From an uncultured Metabacillus sp. (GTDB lineage Bacteria; Bacillota; Bacilli; Bacillales; Bacillaceae), in contig NZ_CANNCR010000043.1 in assembly GCF_947503125.1 (NCBI RefSeq), positions 1 to 38,566 on the forward strand: 38,566 bases of DNA, written 5' to 3'. Within the stretch, counting starts at the first letter, position 1, and each line of letters opens with the position of its first letter. Positions 15,959 to 22,958 of the stretch are shown piece by piece. A model generated the notes under the pieces. The model searched no databases. It worked only from the letters and a program-made list of their open reading frames with translations, and was not told the DNA's origin. The translations under genes were made by a program, and so were the position numbers.

Positions 15959-16207
15959 ATGAGCTACAGAGAAGATTACCTTCCACAAAGCTATATTTCC
16001 CGCAAGGTTTCACAGCAGGTTAATGAATACGGGGATGAAATCGAGCTGGAAACGATTCAGTATCATGATCACTGCCGTGCGGTTGCGACGATTTGCCAGG
16101 AGGAACCTCCTTATAAGGATTACTTTGCAGAAGCGACGGACCATACGGTAAGAGGAGCTGCTAGAAAAGCACTTAAAGAGCTATATTTGCAGGCTTATTC
16201 TTCCTAA
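15959..16207 (+). CDS. Small soluble protein of unknown function
   Basis: This is an 82-residue protein with CAGGAGG 8 bases before the ATG. It has two His-rich spots (YHDHCR near 35-40 and an ATDHTVRGAARKAL stretch near 59-72) and no signal or membrane segment. The C-terminal helix is amphipathic. It lies between YvrJ and the toxin cassette relic. I do not recognise the family; it may be a Bacillaceae-specific stress or spore-related small protein. The Shine-Dalgarno and codon pattern support a real gene. Confidence 0.75.
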   Translation: MSYREDYLPQSYISRKVSQQVNEYGDEIELETIQYHDHCRAVATICQEEPPYKDYFAEATDHTVRGAARKALKELYLQAYSS

Positions 16208-16245
16208 TTTTTGTATACTCCTGCCGCTCCCAGTTTTATATTATA

Positions 16246-16400
16246 TACGTGCGGGAACACTCGCCAACCTCTACCGTTTAGGCGGAGGCTGTAAAAATTT
16301 ATATATTTTTTTGAGAACCCCCTTTTGCTTGCGACAGTGCAGGGAATTTCTTCTTTATATCGTTTTTCAAAAGAAATTGACAATCACTTCAGGCATCCGC
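16246..16400 (-). pseudogene. Relic of a third toxin-like cassette
   Basis: The stretch aligns over most of its length with the 3' part of cassettes A and B: GTGCGGGAACAC, ACCTCTACCGT, GAGAACCCCCTTTTGCTTG and CGTTTTTCAAAAGAAAT match ...GAACACTTC, CCTCTACCGTC, GAGAACCACCCTTTTGC and the downstream AAAGAAAT. Many substitutions and indels have accumulated, and the start codon and ribosome binding site are missing, so it cannot make the peptide. Confidence 0.5.
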
Positions 16401-16429
16401 TTCATATTAAGGTTTATATCGTGTATAAT
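16401..16429 (+). promoter_or_regulatory. Promoter of candidate antisense RNA B
   Basis: TTCATA (16401-16406), a 17-base spacer and a perfect TATAAT (16424-16429) preceded by TG. It matches the promoter of copy A in position and sequence context. Confidence 0.5.
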
Positions 16430-16435
16430 AAGAAT

Positions 16436-16535
16436 ATAATAAAAAAGAGAAGTGCGCGAACACTTCTCTTTACAGCCTCTACCGTCAGGGTGGTGGTTGT
16501 CAAAAAATTATTTTCTTTGAGAACCACCCTTTTGC
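16436..16535 (+). ncRNA. Candidate type I antitoxin RNA B
   Basis: Inferred from the promoter. The transcript would start with the minus-strand terminator hairpin, then cover the 3' end of gene B. A GGGTGGT ... ACCACCC stem followed by TTTT (16530-16533) could stop it. It has no convincing frame of its own. Confidence 0.35.
16440..16469 (-). terminator. Terminator of toxin-like gene B
   Basis: AGAGAAGTG and CACTTCTCT form a 9-bp stem with loop CGCGAA. On the minus strand it is followed by TTTTTTATT. Confidence 0.7.
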
Positions 16536-16653
16536 TTGTGACGGCGCGGGTGGTTTTCTCGTTTTCTAATACGTTCTTCCGAAAGAAATAAGCACTTACT
16601 TCACGCACAATACCTTTCAAAACTTCACGTAGAAATTCAAGAAATGTCTCCAT
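16508..16653 (-). pseudogene. 48-residue basic peptide, copy B, one-base frameshift
   Basis: Residues 1-34 track copy A closely (METFLEFLRE, then a basic helix to KNVLENEKTT). Copy A then has CCCCGCGCC and copy B CCCGCGCC, so one C is missing. Restoring it gives TTPRRHKQKGGSQRK and a stop at 16508, matching copy A's length. As written, the frame runs on to 16414, through the hairpin region, making a 79-residue product that loses the basic tail. All the RNA elements are kept. It may be a sequencing error or a recently dead gene. Confidence 0.6.
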
Positions 16654-16661
16654 GATTATCA

Positions 16662-16689
16662 CCTCCTTTCCTTAAAAAAAGAAAGAAGA
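16662..16689 (-). promoter_or_regulatory. Shine-Dalgarno-masking hairpin, copy B
   Basis: TCTTCTTTC (16681-16689, minus strand) can pair with GAAAGGAGG (16662-16670). The loop is 10 bases of mostly T, unlike copy A, while the stem bases are identical. Confidence 0.6.
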
Positions 16690-16768
16690 CTGACAACCAA
16701 CCACCCTCACAATATTCAGCTGCACTACTATTCTACCATGTCCTATCAAAACAAATAACCTAACAACC

Positions 16769-16775
16769 TTCGACA
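16769..16775 (-). promoter_or_regulatory. Spo0A-box-like site upstream of toxin-like gene B
   Basis: On the minus strand TGTCGAA lies in TTTGTCGAAGG, ~117 bases before the start, as in copy A. Much of the sequence between box and promoter differs between the copies, so the box stands out. Confidence 0.45.
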
Positions 16776-16958
16776 AATTTCGGTGTTACCACCCCCGAAT
16801 TATGTAAACGTTTATCCTCCTTTCTTCCTAAACAAAATTACCTTTCCTTAAAAAGGATTTTACAATTATTTGCTAATGTTAAAAATGGAGTTTCCTAGTC
16901 TAGTAGTTGGAATTCTATTCATCTGTTACATATCAAATACAAGAGGAGTTTGAGACAA

Positions 16959-19199
16959 ATGCAAAAATGGTTAGTTGGTTTGCTTGCCTTTATGCTGGCT
17001 GTTCCAATGAGCGTGCAGGCTGAGAATGAGGCATCCTCTGTTGCACAGGCGAGGTCAACGTCATCAAACAAATCGGAACCGGTCACCTTTGTTGGACCGG
17101 CGGGGAAAACACTTGTTTCGAATGAAACAACGACACCGGTTGGCCCGGGGATTAAGCTTTCAAGTTTTGAGCGGTTTGATGCGCGCGGCTGGTTAAATGG
17201 GGAAATGATGACAATTGAATTGGAAAATGAAAACGTTTCGTTGGACCTGCTTCATCCTGGTTCGATCGCGGCGGCAGTACCCCTGTCTGAGATGGCCAAG
17301 CATGCAGGTGCCATTGCCGGGGTAAACGGTGATTTTTTTGATATTAACAACACAAAGGCACCACTTGGGGGAGCGATTCAAAGCGGCCAGTTGATAAAAG
17401 GTCCTGAGGGCTCACATACGTTAACGGCTGGAGTGGACAAAAGCGGAATTGGCCGGATTGCCAATCTCCTTCTGGAAGGCAAGGTTACTCTTCCAAATGG
17501 AACACATTCTCTTGCTGCTTTTAATCAGTACGGACTTCCTAAGGATGGAATTGGCTTATACACATCGGTATGGGGAACGAAACAAAGATCATCAAATGCT
17601 ACATATGAAGTCGTTGTTCAGGATGGCAAGGTGCTTTCTGTATCAAATCAGCCTGGAAGCGGGCAAATTTCCGAAAACAGCTTTGTATTAGTCGGCAGAG
17701 AAAAAGGGGCCGAAGCGTTAGAGGGCTTATCGATTGGTGATAGTGTAACCGTTGATTACGCCCCTAAAGTGGATGGCGACAGCATTTTGGACTTTGCAAT
17801 CGGCGGGAATATCAAGCTGATGGAAAATGGCGAGATTCCAGCAAACTTAGATGATACGACAGCTGCACCGCGCACAGCGGTTGGCTTTTCTAAAGATGGT
17901 AAGAAGATGTTTTTAGTTGTGGTGGATGGACGGCAAATTGATAGCCGCGGGATGACCTATAAAGAATTAGCCGAGCTGATGAAGGAATACGGCGCCTACA
18001 ATGTGCTGAATTTAGATGGCGGAGGCTCTACAACCATGGTGGCTCGTCCGCTAGGTTCCACAGTTGCAGAGGTTGTCAATCAACCATCTGACGGTTCTGA
18101 GCGTTCAGTGCCAAATGGAATTGGCATTTTTGCAAAACGAGGCAGCAGTAATCTGAAGGGCTTTAAAGTTGAAGCTGCTTCCGAATTGGAAAACAGTCAT
18201 CGCGTCTTTCCAGGGTTATCAAGAACCTTCAAAGGTACCGGGTATAATGAAAATTACGCCCCGGTTGCAACCGGCAACATCACTTGGCAGACTTTGCCGG
18301 CTGATGTCGGTTCCTTTAAAGTCAACAACATTTTTGCAGCAAAAAAATCAGGTTCTGCGGTCGTACAGGCTCAAGCAAAATCGGTAAAAGGAACAATGGA
18401 CATCACCGTCCTTGGCGAGTTAGCCAAAATTGAAGCAACTCCGTCTCGTCTAAGCTTGGAAATGGGGCAAAAACAAAGCTTCTCCATTACCGGCTATGAC
18501 AAAGACGGCTACTCAGCACCGGTTGAGCCACGTGATGTTCAGCTGGACTATGATGAAGCAGTTGTCGACATCACGGAAAACAGTGATGGCAGCTTCACTG
18601 CAGTTCCAAAGGCGGAAGGCGAATCAGCTCTCATTACAGTGACGGTACAAGGACATAAAACCTATCTTCCTGTCACAATCGGCCTTTCAACAAAGATGGC
18701 TGACGACTTTGAAGATCCAACTGATTGGTCGTATACAACCTATCCTTCAGCAGTAAAGGCTTTAATGGAATCTGTTAGCGGAAGAAATGGACAAGGCCTG
18801 CAGCTCTCATATGATTTCTCGACAACAACAGCAACGCGGGCAGCGTATATCCAAGCAAACCCTATGCTTGAACTTCCTGGTGAAGTGCAAAAAATCGGCT
18901 TATGGGTGTATGGTGATGGAAAAGGAGCTTGGCTGCGCGCTGCGATTCGGGATGCTGCTAATACAAGCTATACGTTATCATTGGCGAGCCAGATCAATTG
19001 GACAGGCTGGAAATACGTGGAGACTTCAGTTCCAGCGGGAATTCGCTATCCAGCCAAGCTATGGCGAATTTATCCAGTTGAAACGGATAGAAATAAACAA
19101 TATACAGGAAAAATCATTGTTGATGACCTAACGGTAAAGGTACCGCCAACTCTTGAAGTTCCAGAGCAACAAGAATCTCCGGATCCACTGATTATTTAA
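16959..19199 (+). CDS. Secreted phosphodiester glycosidase (NAGPA-like), 5' part of a split gene
   Basis: The frame is 746 residues from the ATG at 16959; a TTG at 16950 is too close to GAGGAG. A signal peptide spans ~1-22. The NAGPA/phosphodiester glycosidase domain (residues ~50-395) shows GVNGDFFD near 120 and NLDGGGST near 350. Ig-like/BIG-type beta regions (~400-570) and a carbohydrate-binding-like domain (~580-735) follow. The enzyme family removes N-acetylglucosamine or other sugars from phosphodiesters and acts outside the cell. The frame stops at a TAA (19197-19199), and the same frame continues directly into a metallophosphoesterase, so the intact form was a fusion. It could still yield a secreted glycosidase. 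Confidence 0.8.
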   Translation: MQKWLVGLLAFMLAVPMSVQAENEASSVAQARSTSSNKSEPVTFVGPAGKTLVSNETTTPVGPGIKLSSFERFDARGWLNGEMMTIELENENVSLDLLHPGSIAAAVPLSEMAKHAGAIAGVNGDFFDINNTKAPLGGAIQSGQLIKGPEGSHTLTAGVDKSGIGRIANLLLEGKVTLPNGTHSLAAFNQYGLPKDGIGLYTSVWGTKQRSSNATYEVVVQDGKVLSVSNQPGSGQISENSFVLVGREKGAEALEGLSIGDSVTVDYAPKVDGDSILDFAIGGNIKLMENGEIPANLDDTTAAPRTAVGFSKDGKKMFLVVVDGRQIDSRGMTYKELAELMKEYGAYNVLNLDGGGSTTMVARPLGSTVAEVVNQPSDGSERSVPNGIGIFAKRGSSNLKGFKVEAASELENSHRVFPGLSRTFKGTGYNENYAPVATGNITWQTLPADVGSFKVNNIFAAKKSGSAVVQAQAKSVKGTMDITVLGELAKIEATPSRLSLEMGQKQSFSITGYDKDGYSAPVEPRDVQLDYDEAVVDITENSDGSFTAVPKAEGESALITVTVQGHKTYLPVTIGLSTKMADDFEDPTDWSYTTYPSAVKALMESVSGRNGQGLQLSYDFSTTTATRAAYIQANPMLELPGEVQKIGLWVYGDGKGAWLRAAIRDAANTSYTLSLASQINWTGWKYVETSVPAGIRYPAKLWRIYPVETDRNKQYTGKIIVDDLTVKVPPTLEVPEQQESPDPLII

Positions 19200-19817
19200 A
19201 ACGGAGAAATTGCTAAAAACCATTGGAGATTTGCTGTTCTAGCTGACAGCCAGTTTACGGCAGCATCACCTAATAGCCAGCAGGTGCAAATGGCGCGCGA
19301 ATCAATTCGACAAATTGTCAAAGCAAACCCTGATTTTCTCGTGGTTAACGGAGACTTGGTGGACACGGCTTGGAAGGAAGATTTTGAGCTTGCGAAGAAG
19401 ATTTTAGCTGAAGAGGTTGGCGACAAACTGCCAATCTATTATATCCCAGGTAACCATGAAATCATGGGATCAGGATCGCTGGACAATTTTATCAATGTAT
19501 TTGAAAAGAATCGCTTTACTTTTGACCATAAAGGAACACGGTTCATTCTGCTCGACACATCAACAGGAGGCTTGCGCACAAGTGATTTTGATCAATTAAT
19601 CGAGTTGAAAAAATCCCTTGATGAAGCGGCTGCCGATCCGAAAATCAACAATGTTGTCGTAGTCGGCCACCATCCGACACGCTCCCCGCTTCCTACAAAA
19701 AACAGCCAGCTCAGTGATCAAAAAGAGGCGGATTTACTTGAGGGAAAACTCTTTTATAAGGAACAAAAGGAAGCATCCTTTTTACCGACCAGGATGCTTC
19801 CTTTTTATTATCGCTAA
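19200..19817 (+). pseudogene. Metallophosphoesterase domain remnant (3' part of the split gene)
   Basis: Continuing in frame after the TAA, the sequence reads RFAVLADSQF, then GDLVD (metal ligands), PGNHE and VVVGHHP, the blocks of a calcineurin-like phosphoesterase. Family members end with a GHxH block; here it is missing. After LLEGKL the homology stops and the frame runs through a terminator hairpin to a stop at 19817. The first ATG after the TAA (19284) lacks the N-terminal metal motif, so a working enzyme is unlikely. Both the nonsense codon and the 3' loss mark it as decayed. Confidence 0.75.
19766..19808. terminator. Bidirectional terminator at the deletion scar
   Basis: AAAGGAAGCATCC and GGATGCTTCCTTT form a ~13-bp stem, with T tracts on both strands. 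It lies 20 bases after the stop of the minus-strand dehydrogenase remnant, so it probably belonged to that gene. Confidence 0.8.
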
Positions 19818-19827
19818 ACGACCGTAT

Positions 19828-20098
19828 CTACTTAACCCTTACTCCACTTTTAATTAAGTTGGGTGGAGTTTCCCCCTGTAATCCGGCAACTAAATTGGTT
19901 GCTGCTAACATGGCCATTTTCAAACGAGTTTCATAGGTGGCAGATCCGATATGCGGCAAAGTCACGACATTTTTCATTGAAAGCAATGGGTTTTCTGGTT
20001 GCACCGGCTCTTGAACATAGACATCCAGTCCGGCAGCAAGAATTTGGCCCGTTTTTAGTGCATGGATGAGGGCTTCCTCATCTTTATTCCTCCCTTCT
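19828..20098 (-). pseudogene. 2-hydroxyacid dehydrogenase, C-terminal remnant
   Basis: The frame reads GRNKDEEALIHALKTG, then AAGLDVYVQEP, NPLLSMKNVVTLPHIGSATYETR and a C-terminal NLVAGLQGETPPN, ending at a TAG (19828-19830). These are the last ~85 residues of a D-isomer-specific 2-hydroxyacid dehydrogenase (glyoxylate/gluconate reductase type, close to B. subtilis YvcT), including the catalytic His of PHIGSA. Upstream of GRN the match stops, and a TAA is in frame, so ~three quarters of the gene, including the NAD-binding Rossmann fold, is gone. The break abuts the end of the Nramp gene. Confidence 0.8.
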
Positions 20099-20106
20099 TA
20101 GCTCAT

Positions 20107-21420
20107 TTAGAAAAAGCTGATTGCTAATTGTACGGCTGACCATATGGCTAAGCCCGACGATAGAAATAGACACACATTTTCAAACCAGTTGTTTCGATAG
20201 TTCCCCATCAAACTTTTTTTGTTAGAGAGGATCAGCATTCCGATGGCAATGACCGGAAATCCGACAACATTTAACGCATTCACCACAATGGTAAGAGTAA
20301 TAAACCCGGGCATACCAGGAATGGACCAAATAATCGGAGTCACGAGGACAAAAATCATGATCCACTTCGACATCGGATCTTTATTATATTGACCTTCATA
20401 TTTGTCACGTCTCTTTTTATTAATGACATAATAAGCATCTGTGACTAACCGCGGATAACCAGTTGACTTCCCAACAATACTAGCAAATAAGACCGCAAAA
20501 ACACCTAGATAAAAAATCAGCCAGCCTGTTTGACCTAATGACAGTTGAAGAGCCTGCCCCAGATCGGTAATGGTTTCTACATGAATATTATTTGGCCTTA
20601 AAATTTCCGCCCCTACAATCCAAATAGCCAAATTTATAACGATACAAACACCGATCGCAAATAACAAATCATTTCGTTGTACTTTTAAATGATTAGGATT
20701 TACCCATCCTTTCTCTTTCATGAAATACGGATGCACAAAGTTAGAGATAGAGCCTGCCACTGCACCAATAATTGAAACCGCCACCAAAAGCGCTCCATGG
20801 ACACCTGTATCACTTGGAATACTAAAGCCGATCGTTCCTTTAACGATTTGCCCTACATCCGGTGTGGATTGAAAGGCTAAAACGAGGAAAGCAATGGTCA
20901 TTAGTGCCAAGATAATCTTCATCACATTTTCGATTGTATTGTAAATATTTCGACCAATTAATAATAAAACTAATCCAACAACAATAACCGAACCTAGAAA
21001 AGGTTGATTGATATGCAGCAAAATCGATAATACTTCTCCAGCTCCCTTAATCATGTAGGAATTAAATAGATGTCCCATGATTAAGGCATAGCCAAATAGA
21101 AAGTAGCCAAAAAAAGGATGGAGTCGTCCATATCCTTCCAGCAACGTCAAACCTTCTGTATTACATAGTTGAAACCGAGCAATGACATTCACAATGAGAT
21201 AACGAAGTAATAAGGATAGCGCGAGGATCCACATTAAACTATAGCCATAATCCGCTCCTGCTACCGATGAGGTCACTAAATCCCCTGCACCAAGCCACGT
21301 TAAAACAGCGAGAATACCTGGGCCATACGTACTTTTAAACTTCGTTATGATATTACTTTTCTTTTCCCTAATCTCAGGGGTGGTTACAGTAGATTCAGCA
21401 AGGTTTGATTCGTTTTTCAC
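20107..21420 (-). CDS. Nramp-family transporter with altered metal-site motif
   Basis: The protein is 437 residues from a GTG at 21420, 7 bases after GGAGG; the ATG at 21438 lies inside that site. About eleven membrane segments follow a 30-residue polar N-terminus. YGPGILAVLTWLG (32-44) opens TM1 as in Nramp, but the canonical DPGN is replaced by GAGD (44-47), and TM6 has no Ala-x-x-Met-Pro motif. Metal coordination should therefore differ, and the substrate may not be Mn or Fe. It is divergent from the GntR gene, and its stop lies 8 bases from a truncated dehydrogenase. Manganese supply to UxuA is a conceivable role. Confidence 0.8.
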   Translation of the reverse strand: MKNESNLAESTVTTPEIREKKSNIITKFKSTYGPGILAVLTWLGAGDLVTSSVAGADYGYSLMWILALSLLLRYLIVNVIARFQLCNTEGLTLLEGYGRLHPFFGYFLFGYALIMGHLFNSYMIKGAGEVLSILLHINQPFLGSVIVVGLVLLLIGRNIYNTIENVMKIILALMTIAFLVLAFQSTPDVGQIVKGTIGFSIPSDTGVHGALLVAVSIIGAVAGSISNFVHPYFMKEKGWVNPNHLKVQRNDLLFAIGVCIVINLAIWIVGAEILRPNNIHVETITDLGQALQLSLGQTGWLIFYLGVFAVLFASIVGKSTGYPRLVTDAYYVINKKRRDKYEGQYNKDPMSKWIMIFVLVTPIIWSIPGMPGFITLTIVVNALNVVGFPVIAIGMLILSNKKSLMGNYRNNWFENVCLFLSSGLAIWSAVQLAISFF

Positions 21421-21945
21421 TGGCCTTCCTCCATTCAAATAACAATGTATTCGCTTTCATTTTTTTAGTGAACAAAACACCTATCATCTTGCTAGCTGAG
21501 CTTTTTAACGAGCATCACTTTGATATTGATGTCACCAAGTAAAAAAGTTTATGGGGGGTGGTTCCACAAATAGGCTTTAATGGATTCTGAAACAACATGA
21601 TGGAAGGACATCTTTGCAGTCCGGTTTTTACTGCTTTGTAGTAGGGAATTTCAATAATCAAAGAAGAAAAAAATAATTAGTGTGACTTAAACTTAGTGGA
21701 TTCTTACAAATTAAGTTCCTTCCTTTTGATTAGTAACCTCCCTCTGTTTAATTTTTTGAATATTAATACTTTTATATAGTAAGACAAATTAAATTGTTCG
21801 TCAATATTTATTAACATATTTTTAAACGCTTCCATTCCTGTTATATTAGTAGTTTTTATCCTTAATAGTCCTATTGACTTATGTAATGTATAAACTTAAA
21901 ATTTTAAACAAGGATATGAAGATCAAAAACGAAAAAGGTGTAAAC
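21421..21945. other. Intergenic region between Nramp and GntR genes
   Basis: Over 500 bases hold no frame with a proper start. It is AT-rich, contains the upstream regions of both divergent genes and a cre-like site at 21820-21836, and an isolated ATGGAAGGACA near 21599. I see no remnant of another gene I can name. Confidence 0.5.
21820..21836. promoter_or_regulatory. Candidate cre site upstream of GntR
   Basis: TTTTAAACGCTTCCATT matches the cre consensus except for T instead of G at position 3. It lies 110 bases before the regulator start. Confidence 0.4.
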
Positions 21946-22647
21946 ATGAGTCTTAATCATCTCTCATCTCAAAATAGAAACACCCTTGGAAGGGCTGCCT
22001 ATGAGAAAATCCGGGAGGAAATTATCAACCTAAACTTTAAACCGGGACAAATGCTATCGGAAAGCGAACTTGCTACGACTCTAGGAGTTAGCCGCACACC
22101 CATTCGAGAGGCTTTTTTAAGGCTCTCACATGAAGAGTTGCTTGAAATTCTTCCCCAGCGAGGTGCACGTGTTGCTTATATTTCATTGAAAAAAGTAGAA
22201 GATGCCAAGTTTGTAAGAGAAAGCTTGGAAATAAGTGCGTTTAAATCAGTAGCGAGAGCCTGGAATCCCGCTGACTTACGTTATAAAGAAATGTATGAAA
22301 AAGCGATTCATCTGATTGAAGAACATCAACATGCTGCTTTAAAACAAGACCATGTCCTATTCATGCAATTAGATGAAGCTTTCCATCAACTGTTTTTAGA
22401 TCTTTTGGATAATCCGACATTACTTTCGACCGTTTCCCAAATGAAAGGTCATTTACACCGTATGAGATATTTAGAGTTAGAAACTCCTAACCATATGTCA
22501 AATGTGATCAAGCAGCACCAAGATATTCTTCAAGCCATTTCCTCTAAAGATGAGGCGGGAACAGAAAAAGTAGTAAGACACCATTTTCATCATAAAAAAG
22601 ACGAAGTACCAAAGGTCATGGACATGTATCCAGAGTATTTCAAATAA
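21946..22647 (+). CDS. GntR-family regulator, FadR/FCD subgroup (hexuronate-type)
   Basis: The protein is 233 residues from the ATG at 21946, which has AAAGGTG 6 bases upstream; the longer frame from 21874 lacks a site. Residues ~15-75 are the winged helix (AAYEKIREEI, ESELATTLGVSRTPIREAF). Residues ~85-215 form the all-helical FCD sensor with Asp/His residues (DEAFHQLF, HQDIL, RHHFHH) that usually bind a metal and an acid ligand. It is convergent with the uxuA operon and divergent from the Nramp gene. Palindromes with a GTATAC core in the uxuA operon fit this family's operators. A mannonate-type ligand is likely. Confidence 0.88.
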   Translation: MSLNHLSSQNRNTLGRAAYEKIREEIINLNFKPGQMLSESELATTLGVSRTPIREAFLRLSHEELLEILPQRGARVAYISLKKVEDAKFVRESLEISAFKSVARAWNPADLRYKEMYEKAIHLIEEHQHAALKQDHVLFMQLDEAFHQLFLDLLDNPTLLSTVSQMKGHLHRMRYLELETPNHMSNVIKQHQDILQAISSKDEAGTEKVVRHHFHHKKDEVPKVMDMYPEYFK

Positions 22648-22648
22648 G

Positions 22649-22690
22649 AATAAGCCTATTCCACCAAACAGTGAAATAGGCTTATTTGTT
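22649..22690. terminator. Bidirectional terminator after GntR
   Basis: AATAAGCCTATT and AATAGGCTTATT form a 12-bp stem with a 14-base loop and T-rich tails. Confidence 0.8.
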
Positions 22691-22740
22691 ATTCTATCCT
22701 TACCTCCAGAAGACAAATCGCAAGCAAGATTGGTTTTAAC

Positions 22741-22945
22741 CTTCATACGTCGGATGACGGATAATAATTTAGTCGTTCGTCTCCGTTTTGTCCTTCATAC
22801 TTTGGATGAAGGACATAATTCAAACTATCAAGCTCAAATCTGGCAATTCATTCCCGTGATGAAAGACAAGGCTCAAGCCTTCAAAGCTCAGCTCTGCCCT
22901 TCATAACAAAAGCTATCAAACTAAGATTCCTTGGTTGAAGGACAT
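22741..22945. repeat. Imperfect ~52-bp tandem repeats with GATGAAGGACA core
   Basis: GGATGACGGA (22752), GGATGAAGGACA (22804), TGATGAAAGACA (22857) and TTGAAGGACA (22934) start successive units, spaced 52, 53 and 77 bases. TGTCCTTCAT at 22789-22798 and ATGAAGGACA at 22805-22814 form a perfect 10-bp hairpin. The block fills the space between two converging genes and has no frame. Confidence 0.6.
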
Positions 22946-22958
22946 ATCCAGCAATCTT

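Noticed and set aside
16810-16826. Possible cre site (TGTAAACGTTTA core) upstream of the glycosidase
   Set aside because: The core is palindromic, but it has two or more mismatches to the full cre consensus.
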